DNA from: Pontibacter deserti
GTDB taxonomy: Bacteria; Bacteroidota; Bacteroidia; Cytophagales; Hymenobacteraceae
Assembly (NCBI RefSeq): GCF_023630255.1
Contig: NZ_JALPRS010000003.1
Coordinates: forward strand, 1 to 64,000
DNA length: 64,000 bases
Reading direction: 5' to 3'
Both the position numbers and the translations under genes were made by a program. Shown here one piece after another: positions 56,001 through 61,988 of this stretch (the first letter of the stretch is position 1; every line of letters begins with the position of its first letter). Below the pieces are notes generated by a model, which was not told the origin of the DNA, ran no database searches, and worked only from the letters and a program-made list of their open reading frames with translations.

Positions 56001-56544
56001 TACCAATTACAGCATCTTCAGCTACCAGCCAAAGCACATTGTTTACTTTAGCCCCGTTTATAAGCGCTATTGTTACATTATCGTTTACCTGCAGGCCTTT
56101 GGTTATCTGAAAGATGAAGGTAGCATTCGGGTTGAAATTGGCATCGAGCACAATAGGACCGGCAATTACAGCTGATCCGTTTATTTTGTAAACTCCTGCA
56201 GTAAAGGCCTGATCACTGATAGTATTTGGCAGAACCTGATCAGCGGGTTTTTGAGAGTAGGTTGTATAACTGGCAGAAAGGTCGGAAAGGGCATTAAGTG
56301 AAACGGCATCGTTGATATGTGTGGCACCTTTTATACTTCCGGGTGCAAAACCGGTAAGTATAGCACCTGTACCAACGCCAACATCACCCTGAACTACAGT
56401 GCTGCCATTGTTAGCCACTTTTTTACTGGCCAGCACGTTAAATGCAGCAGCAGAACCCAAAGAGAGGCCCTGCGCCATAGTGCTGGCAATAACACTGAAG
56501 AAGACTGCTGCAAGCAGCAGTACATTCTTTACTAAGCTCCCCAT
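50071..56544 (-). CDS. Giant adhesin: DUF3494 ice-binding-like, DUF11, 20 PKD-like repeats, type B tail
   Basis: This 2157-residue protein has a signal peptide (VLLLAAVFFSVIASTMAQ), then a DUF3494 (ice-binding-protein-type) beta-helix at about 30-225 (LGSAAAFNVLASKKVAN, VVQGDVGVGTG, ATFIFQITKGL). A DUF11 repeat domain at about 228-345 (VTFKIEVKNLGPVDDESVMI) follows. Twenty copies of a PKD-like 80-90-residue repeat, core W-[ST]-VP-x-GWTIVSGQGT, fill about 350-2070; copies 5-13 form a higher-order repeat. The end is the type B sorting domain (VPNVFSPNNDGTHDTWVI ... LNRWGTEVYKAKSYKNNW). It is followed by its PorP partner. Confidence 0.92.
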   Translation of the reverse strand: MGSLVKNVLLLAAVFFSVIASTMAQGLSLGSAAAFNVLASKKVANNGSTVVQGDVGVGTGAILTGFAPGSIKGATHINDAVSLNALSDLSASYTTYSQKPADQVLPNTISDQAFTAGVYKINGSAVIAGPIVLDANFNPNATFIFQITKGLQVNDNVTIALINGAKVNNVLWLVAEDAVIGNGAYLKGNLVAKNIITVRDDAAVLGRVMSINDAVYLSNNILSLPTDLSITKAKVVSSPAQKYAVGDIVTFKIEVKNLGPVDDESVMIRDVLPAGLSYVSSTTSKAGSTYDPSFGLWILDELKVGEVQTLTINARATMAGYIVNTATVAGSTVDENLTNNKSDADLCVVLSDAGEIQGPVAVCAGSTNTYNIKQIAGATYTWTVPSDWVITAGNRNSSEITVKIGNSSGTISVTVNNICGASPPSRLTVEVVKDVPPKAGPISGTLELCSGKATTYSIAPVAGASGYRWTLPAGWTMVSDNGTSITVTTDGDATTKQLSVVAYNMCGDGEPSTLNITPVLTIPVTPGAITGPSAVCATVASATYRINNVANASSYTWSVPAGWVILSGQGTTTITVKPTSQAGDVTVKAVNDCGESTAQKLTVTPVENPPLAPGAIKGTDIVCMGTSGLVYSIDAVPNAKGYTWTVPVGWTIVSGQNTPSITVTAGTGNGKITVVALNDCGSNGNSSKDVQVTQGLPAAPAAIRGTVYGCATQTATYTIDPVAGAQSYVWVVPAGWTIQSGQGTTSITVKVGSGTGTISVKAKGTCGEGPARTLNVQPQVTPPASPSTINGPAEVCAGQTGITYSVAAITGVTSYTWTVPTGWTIVSGQGTTSIKVTAGATNGNISVTATNDCGTSTAKALAVKVSTEAPATPGAISGLATVCSGQAGITYSIAAVTGATSYEWSAPGWTILSGQGTTSITLSAATTGTTITVTAKNACGNTSSTSKQVQVTNAVPAAPTAIKGTPYGCANLTATYSIDPVTGAQSYAWTVPTGWTIQSGQGTTTITVKASSEAGAISVKAKGNCGDGPATTLNVQPQVIKPATPAAISGPSEACQGQTDLTYSVAAIAGVTTYTWTVPTGWTIVSGQGTTTIKVKAGNSNGNVTVTAANDCGTSDAQTKAVTVSTAAPASPGEITGSATVCSGQTGITYSIAAVTGATSYEWSAPGWTVVSGQGTTQITLATGSAGTTITVTAKNACGNTSSSTKQVQVTDQLPSASAAIRGTAYGCATQTATYTIDPVAGAIGYTWTVPTGWTIVSGQNTTSISVKVGSGTGTISVKAKGTCGEGPATTLNVQPQVTLPNPPAAINGPVEVCKAQANLTYSVAAIAGVSAYTWTVPAGWTIVSGQGTTTIKVTAGATNGNISVTATNDCGTSTAKVLAVKVSTEAPATPGAISGPATVCGGQANLTYSIAAVTGATSYEWSAPGWTIVSGQGTASITVSAGSTGTTISVIAKNACGNTSPVQITTVITQSAPAKPGTITGTTAACVGKEQTFSVPAVAGATSYIWIVPTGWTIVSQNGNSIVVKAGTTAGNISVTATNGCGTGPASTVAVTSITGAISGVTGITGSAITCAGSNTTFTVPAGTGVTKYNWEVPTGWTIVSGQGTTTITVKAGTAPGNVKLTASNDCGFVAVSKAVEANTAIPASPGTITGSASGCSGSTQKYSIAAVSGAVSYTWSVPQGWTITGGQGTTTIDVQAGTTSGQVTVTATNSCGNSSSSSTKTVTITNSAPVAGTITGTTAICGTTSGLVYSVAPVAGATSYTWSVPAGWSIAAGQGTNSITVNAGTAGGEIKVMAANTCGQGANSTLAVTMPTPLPAPGPIAGFMDACSSIPTTTYSIDPVAGATGYAWELPLGWTLVAGQGTTTVTVGVTSAPGTIKVKAVNACSQSTFSQLQVQPVSSKPLKPASINGPANACTGRNVTYTISEVADASSYTWIVPATWKIVTGQGTNQITVTAGALGGVVEVMANNGCGSSENAAIQVRVNEMGAMGEIQDLSSPCEGLKYMVAPVDGATSYNWSLPEGWTIVAGEGTNIIMVNAGRKDGTISVVADNGTCGTVPSTIMSDKSKAETIIDVPNVFSPNNDGTHDTWVIKSLEKFPDNDITILNRWGTEVYKAKSYKNNWTGDNLAEGTYYYVARVKLCDGTDRMLKGYVMIVR
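52089..54420 (-). repeat. Three tandem 777-bp higher-order repeats in the adhesin gene
   Basis: The marker YGCA (Val/Pro/Ala-Tyr-Gly-Cys-Ala) recurs at plus-strand positions ending 54420, 53643 and 52866, each 777 bp (259 residues) apart, and the array ends near 52089. Each unit holds three PKD-like repeats in the order ...WxIQSGQGT or WTIVSGQN, ...TIVSGQGTTxIKV, ...YEWSAPGW. The unit covers residues about 709-1485. Confidence 0.9.
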
Positions 56545-57017
56545 TTAGTAAAAAGTAAATGTTTTACAATAGGACTGATTAAGTTTGCGAATAGATTGTA
56601 TTTTAACAGCACCTGAAAGCTTCACTTCTCCACTGCTACAGCATCACTTTTACTGCCTTGTTAAGGCAAAGTAGTGCAACAGCTTCTGACCCCAGATGCT
56701 TGTTTTCAGAAAGTTACATCCAATTTTCAAATATCGTTCATACACCCGTAATTATATTAAATAAATGCAAGTTTTAGCATCCATTATAACATAACAGCCA
56801 AGTTAGCAGGGTACATAGATGTACACTAATATAAGAAAATTATAAATACCACCTAACTCTCTGATAAATAATATTATAAAAATCTTAAAATTTAATGATG
56901 ATGTAGCTGAAAAAATCAGTGCAATAAATGGAGAGGGTATGATAAACTTTAGCAAATAAAAAGGCGCAACCTGAGCTGCGCCTTACTAAAGCAATTATTT
57001 GTAATATAAGGGCATTC
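56545..57017. other. Intergenic region between module 2 and module 3
   Basis: About 470 bp. The part near the adhesin gene is A/T-rich and should hold its promoter; a possible small ORF is not supported. A terminator hairpin lies at 56961-56984. No repeat element is seen. Confidence 0.5.
56961..56984 (-). terminator. Rho-independent terminator of module 3
   Basis: Stem AAGGCGCA-acctgagc-TGCGCCTT, followed on the minus strand by TTTTTATTTG, 33 bp after the PorP stop codon at 57018. Confidence 0.85.
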
Positions 57018-57983
57018 TTACCATATCCATTGCGGACAAAGTATACGCCTGTTATTAAGTAATTTAAAACCGACAACTATTTCGTGAGTACCTGCACTTA
57101 CCTGATTCAGATTAGAGGTAGTGGCATCATAAGAATAGGAAACATCCAGTAGCGGGCTCACATAAACACCCACCATACCAACTACTGCATCGTTATGGCG
57201 ATAAGCCGCACCTACCCAAAAGCGCTCATCATACAGGGTACGTAAGCTAACATCTATAGAGTTAGGGCTCGGATCAGCCAATTTCAGCATAACAGACGGT
57301 ATAACATCTATTTTTGAAGTAGGCTCGAAGCGATAACTTGCAGTGGCAAAATAATGGCGCTGCAGCTCCATGGCTGCCCGTTCTTCTTCGGCGGCACTAA
57401 AGCTTCCCACATCTTCCAGGAGCTGGGCACCAGCCACGCCAATCGAAAAGTTACGTGAATAAATCCAAAGCCCCAGGTTAAGGTCCACCACATTATTATT
57501 CAGGTTACCCCCACCAACCAATGGATCGTTATTATTTCCAAATTCCAGGTCATTGGAATTTATTCTATTATTAATGATGCCTACAGAGGCTCCACCTGAT
57601 ACATTTATAGAGTTTGTTATGGGCAGATGGTAAGCATAAGCAAATGACACTCCTGTACGGCGCAAGGGCCCGGTTTTATCTGTATGAAAAACTGCACCTA
57701 TACCATGATGCGCGAGTGCTCTGTGGTATTTTGTGCTTCCAAAACCTTTATTTAATGGCGTATGTGCCGTGAGGTAATAGGTAACCGGAGCACCATCCAA
57801 TCCAACCCACTGCCGCCGGTTGCTTACCCGTATATCAGCATAATCTTCTATACCTGTAATAGCAGGGTTAAGTATAAAGTTGTTGAGCATGTACTGGCTA
57901 TACTGTGGCCGCTGCTGCGAAAAAGCTGTTTGCGCACAAACCAACATTAAGAACATCAGCAGGTATATGGTTAGCTTTCTCAT
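57018..57983 (-). CDS. PorP/SprF-family T9SS outer-membrane protein (module 3)
   Basis: This 321-residue protein has a signal peptide (LLMFLMLVCAQTAFSQ) and reads QRPQYSQYMLNNFILNPAITGIEDYADIRVSNRRQWVGLDGAPVTYYL, a PorP/SprF N-terminus. It ends RRILCPQWIW. It follows the 1200-residue cargo gene by 2 bp and shares its operon. Of the three PorP copies in this window, this one is most like that of module 1 (both have GVED/GIED-Y and a late CP...), suggesting a module duplication. Confidence 0.93.
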   Translation of the reverse strand: MRKLTIYLLMFLMLVCAQTAFSQQRPQYSQYMLNNFILNPAITGIEDYADIRVSNRRQWVGLDGAPVTYYLTAHTPLNKGFGSTKYHRALAHHGIGAVFHTDKTGPLRRTGVSFAYAYHLPITNSINVSGGASVGIINNRINSNDLEFGNNNDPLVGGGNLNNNVVDLNLGLWIYSRNFSIGVAGAQLLEDVGSFSAAEEERAAMELQRHYFATASYRFEPTSKIDVIPSVMLKLADPSPNSIDVSLRTLYDERFWVGAAYRHNDAVVGMVGVYVSPLLDVSYSYDATTSNLNQVSAGTHEIVVGFKLLNNRRILCPQWIW

Positions 57984-57985
57984 AA

Positions 57986-60900
57986 TTAACGGATAATGGT
58001 AACGTTGCCCGAAATTGGTTTCTCAGCCCTGTTCAGGTAAATCATGTAATAGTAAGTTGCTACCGGCAGGTCTTCACCGTTCAGCGTTCCGTCCCAGGGC
58101 GTGCCGTAGCCATTAGACGTATAAACGATATTGCCCCAGCGGTTAAAGATCTCCACACGCACTTCCGGGTAATTCTCAATATTCTCGATCTCCCATACTT
58201 CGTTCACGTTATCACGGTTAGGCGTGAAGGCATTCGGTATTTTAATAGCAGGTATAACAGTTATAGTTACTTCATCGGTGGCGGAGCAACCCTCTTCTGT
58301 ACTTACAGTTACCCTGTAGGTAGTTGTCTCATTTGGTTTTGCTACCGGGTTAGCTACATTCGGGTTGCTTAGGCTCTCGGCAGGCTCCCATACATAAATA
58401 TCACCACCTGTAGCCCGAAGTTCCACTGTTCTGCCTTGTATAATAGTTACATCAGGACCTGCATCTGCAACAGGATCAACTATACTTACATTTACAGATG
58501 TCCGGGTTGCGCTGGAGCAACCATTTGTGTTAACTGCCTCTACATAGTAGGTTGTTGGCTGGGTTAAATTTGGTGTCTTGAAAACAGCCCCCTCAAATAC
58601 CGGCTCGCCGCCTGTTGCATCTGTAAACCATTGGTAAATACTGCCAGTAGCACTTTGCACAGTTAGTGTCGCTGATCCGCCCGGGCAGGTGGTAGCATCA
58701 CGCACAGTCAGTATTGGCGGAGATGGCCTTGGGTTTACAGTTACAAGTATAGGCTCTGAAGTTGTTTCACAACCCTGAGAGTCTACTATTCTCCTGAACC
58801 ATGTATTTTGTGTAAGTGCCTGCGGCGTATAGTTGGGAGATGTATTTGTTCCGGCAGCCGACCCAAAACCACTGTCCGGGCCGGTAATGCTGCTCTGCCA
58901 CAAATAAGTATAAGTACCATTGCCACCCGTAGGAACTGATCCGGTCAGGGTTTCAGGAACATCGCCAGCACAGATTGTTTGTGGCGCACTGATACTGTTA
59001 TTGGCGACTCCCTGGTTAACCGTGATAAGTATAGCCTCACTTACATTAGCCTCACAACCTTCGGAAGTTACTGTCCGCCTGAACCAGGTGTTTACCTTCA
59101 GGTTGCCCGGTGTATAGCTTTGTCCGTTGTTGGTACCAGCAGCAGGAGAGAAGCCACCGGTAGCACTCGTAATACTGCTTTCCCATAAGTAGGTATAAGG
59201 TCCTGATCCACCTGTTGGGGCTGACCCTGTTAGTGGCTCCGGAGTGGTTCCGACGCAAATTGTCTGGGCGGCCGCAATTGTGTTATTATCCAGTTGAGGT
59301 ACAAGATCGATCATTACCGGCTCCGAAATAACTACGCAGCCCGCCGATGTTACTACCCTTCTGAACCATGATGCCTGCGTAAGTACACCCGGGCTGTAAT
59401 TCTCGCTGGTATTGTCGCCAGGCGCATCTACAAAGCCTGTACCCGGACCTTCGGTACTCACCTGCCACTTAAATTCGTAAATAGCCCCATCACCACCTGT
59501 AACACGCGACCCTACTAATGTTTCGGGTTGTTGCCCTTCGCAAATATCCTGAGACGCTGAAATAGTATTGTTCTGAATTTTAGGAACTGCATTTACCAGC
59601 ACAGCATTACTTGTATCTGGGGAGCAACTGGCAACTGTTATTAACCTCCGGAACCAAGTGCGCTGGTTTAGTGGCTGTGGTGTATAGTTTATATCATTGT
59701 TTACACCTGCAGCCGGGGCAAAACCTGCATCTGGCCCAGATGTACTGCTCAGCCAGGTATAAATATAACCACCACCCGTACCACCTGTAGGAGTATTACC
59801 AGTTAGCGGAGCAGGTGCATCACCTTGGCAAAGGCTTTGATCGCCCTGAATGATATTGTTTGCCAACGGTGGCACTACAGTTACTTTTACAGGCACCCGC
59901 GCGCTCGGGCAATCATTATCGCCTATAGTTTCTACACTAAAGTCAGTAGTTTGGGTGATGCCTGTTGTCGTATAACTTGGGCCCGTGAGCAGCAGCGTAC
60001 CTTGTGCATCATAAAAATTATAGTTACCGCCCGGGCCTGTAGGTGTTAAGGTTACAGAATCGCCGCTACATACTGTTACGTCCTGTATAGTAGGGGCTTC
60101 AGGTATAGGCAGTACTGTTACTTTTTGCACTGTGGTAAATAACCCGGAGAGCTCTGCCGATGAACCGCACTCGTTCTCGACGACGAGCGTGACCTCATGC
60201 TCCCCTTCTTCTGTAAATCGTATGGTCTGGTTTTGTCCGCTTAATGTACGTGTAGCTCCTGTAGGGCTGGTAACTGTCCAGACGGCACTCCTGATCTTGC
60301 CTAAGTTAGGATCTACAAATACGTTACCCGTACCCGGTATTACACCCGTAGTATACTTAAAATCGATTGGCCCACAGGAAACAGTATCCGGCGGGAGTTG
60401 CACCTGCGGGAAACCAACTATAACTGACTGGGAAGTGGTATCGTCGTCGCAGCCGTTGGCTACAATTAATTCTATCTGGTAAATACCACTCTCCGTGAAG
60501 AGCAACGATAACGTATCCTGGTCAAGGCCGCCATATTCTATCGTAAATCCTGTCTGGGGTTCTATCGACCATTTGTAGCTTAGGCCGCCACCCGTGGAGC
60601 TATCGCCAAGCGCAACTATAACCGGCAAACACGACGATGGTGTAGATGCTGGCTGCTTGTTATAGGTAAAATTGGCCTTGGGCTCTTTACTTACACTATA
60701 AGTAGTATCAAACACAAACTCGCAGCCATTACTAGCCACAGCCCTGATCGAGACTGGAAAATCACCTAACTTGGTATAAGGGTTTGGGTTTTTGATCGGG
60801 AATTCGTTTCGGGTATACTGTACGTCCGGTCCGCCATCGCCCCAGTTTACTATATAGGTTCTGATATCAGACAAGTATGGCTCTATAGTTTTGTTCTCAA

Positions 60901-61588
60901 TGTGAGCAAATACCTTTATCTCATTATCCTCTACTGTGTCAGGCAAACAGGTCTGGAAACCAGAGGTATCCGCAAAAGCAGCTTCCGGCATTCTTCTTAC
61001 TCTTACCTGCTGCGTAACCGTATCGGACTGGCACCCCTGCGCGCTGGTAGCAATTACTTTTACATTATAGTTGGCAATGTTTATACCTTTATCGGTATAG
61101 GTATGGCCTACGGAATCTCCTTTGGCAGTGCTTCCATCCCCGAATAACCATGTGTAAAAAATATCGGGTTGAGGTGCGTTTACCTGAAAGGCAAGTGGGG
61201 TACCGGCACATTGCGCAGTAGTAGGGGTTACTAAAAAGCTGGGATTGGCCGGCCTTGGAGACACAGTTATCTGGAAGGGAGCAGAAGTGGTAGTTTGACA
61301 GGTGGCCCCAGAGACCTGAACTGTATAATCTCCGTCTATACTTGCTGATATGGTAGCTCCGGTTGCCCCGGTTATAGGTGCCCCGTTTAAAAACCATTGC
61401 CACGCCGAAATCTGGTTTGATGATTCAGCCCGCAACGTAACAGACTCTCCCTGGCAAAGCGACGAGGATCCCTCTGCATCTATCGTTACCTGGCAAGAAG
61501 GTGTTGTTTGAGCAGCTGCAACGTGTGTAAGCAACATGCACAGTATCAGGAAAGGCCAGTAAATGTGCTTTAATAAAAGTAAGCGCAT
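57986..61588 (-). CDS. Giant secreted protein with PKD and repeated WFRR domains, type B sorting tail
   Basis: I chose the ATG at 61588 because it starts a clean signal peptide (LLLLKHIYWPFLILCMLLTHVAAA); the frame is open 32 codons upstream. The 1200-residue protein has Ig-like and PKD domains (FYTWLFGDGSTAKGD), then four repeats of about 85-90 residues with NN-x-IxAxQxIC, LTGSxPTGGxG and TWFRR motifs at about 600-950, an Ig-like domain (YQWFTDATGGEPVFEGAVF) and the type B sorting domain (IPNAFTPNRDNVNEVWEIE ... IFNRWGNIVYTSNGYGTPWDG). It should be a T9SS surface protein served by the PorP at 57018-57983. Confidence 0.9.
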   Translation of the reverse strand: MRLLLLKHIYWPFLILCMLLTHVAAAQTTPSCQVTIDAEGSSSLCQGESVTLRAESSNQISAWQWFLNGAPITGATGATISASIDGDYTVQVSGATCQTTTSAPFQITVSPRPANPSFLVTPTTAQCAGTPLAFQVNAPQPDIFYTWLFGDGSTAKGDSVGHTYTDKGINIANYNVKVIATSAQGCQSDTVTQQVRVRRMPEAAFADTSGFQTCLPDTVEDNEIKVFAHIENKTIEPYLSDIRTYIVNWGDGGPDVQYTRNEFPIKNPNPYTKLGDFPVSIRAVASNGCEFVFDTTYSVSKEPKANFTYNKQPASTPSSCLPVIVALGDSSTGGGLSYKWSIEPQTGFTIEYGGLDQDTLSLLFTESGIYQIELIVANGCDDDTTSQSVIVGFPQVQLPPDTVSCGPIDFKYTTGVIPGTGNVFVDPNLGKIRSAVWTVTSPTGATRTLSGQNQTIRFTEEGEHEVTLVVENECGSSAELSGLFTTVQKVTVLPIPEAPTIQDVTVCSGDSVTLTPTGPGGNYNFYDAQGTLLLTGPSYTTTGITQTTDFSVETIGDNDCPSARVPVKVTVVPPLANNIIQGDQSLCQGDAPAPLTGNTPTGGTGGGYIYTWLSSTSGPDAGFAPAAGVNNDINYTPQPLNQRTWFRRLITVASCSPDTSNAVLVNAVPKIQNNTISASQDICEGQQPETLVGSRVTGGDGAIYEFKWQVSTEGPGTGFVDAPGDNTSENYSPGVLTQASWFRRVVTSAGCVVISEPVMIDLVPQLDNNTIAAAQTICVGTTPEPLTGSAPTGGSGPYTYLWESSITSATGGFSPAAGTNNGQSYTPGNLKVNTWFRRTVTSEGCEANVSEAILITVNQGVANNSISAPQTICAGDVPETLTGSVPTGGNGTYTYLWQSSITGPDSGFGSAAGTNTSPNYTPQALTQNTWFRRIVDSQGCETTSEPILVTVNPRPSPPILTVRDATTCPGGSATLTVQSATGSIYQWFTDATGGEPVFEGAVFKTPNLTQPTTYYVEAVNTNGCSSATRTSVNVSIVDPVADAGPDVTIIQGRTVELRATGGDIYVWEPAESLSNPNVANPVAKPNETTTYRVTVSTEEGCSATDEVTITVIPAIKIPNAFTPNRDNVNEVWEIENIENYPEVRVEIFNRWGNIVYTSNGYGTPWDGTLNGEDLPVATYYYMIYLNRAEKPISGNVTIIR

Positions 61589-61988
61589 CAAGTCAGTTTT
61601 AAAGGGTGAACTACCAGCTACACCATTACTCTTGCTATAGTTAGCCACCGCCAGAGTATATTTCTCCAAGCAATAATTCGGCACATAGCAACAGGCTGGG
61701 CTACAGGATCTTCTGTTTGGTAGGGAAATCAGAAATTATAGCGTCAGTTAAGCTTAGTGCTGTACACTTGGCACCAGTTTTAGCTGCTGGCTACAGGTGT
61801 ACAACCGCACCTACCTTTATTGGAAAAAACAATAAAAGGTTGCGCAACAGCTTTGATATTTACAAAACGTACTTAAAATCCGCCAAGTATGGATAAGCAG
61901 GTATAAAAAAACCAGGCGTACAGCATATAAACGCAAAAAGGCCCTGCAGGTTAGCTGCAGGGCCTTCGTTAAGTATAAATTATTGTGG
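61589..61988. other. Intergenic region upstream of the type A cargo gene's end
   Basis: About 400 bp. A terminator for the type A cargo gene lies at 61935-61966. The rest holds the promoter of the module 3 adhesin gene; no repeat or ORF is supported. Confidence 0.5.
61935..61966 (-). terminator. Rho-independent terminator of the type A T9SS cargo gene
   Basis: Perfect 12-bp stem AAGGCCCTGCAG-gttag-CTGCAGGGCCTT (61938-61966), followed on the minus strand by TTTGCG. It lies 22 bp after the stop codon at 61989. Confidence 0.9.
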
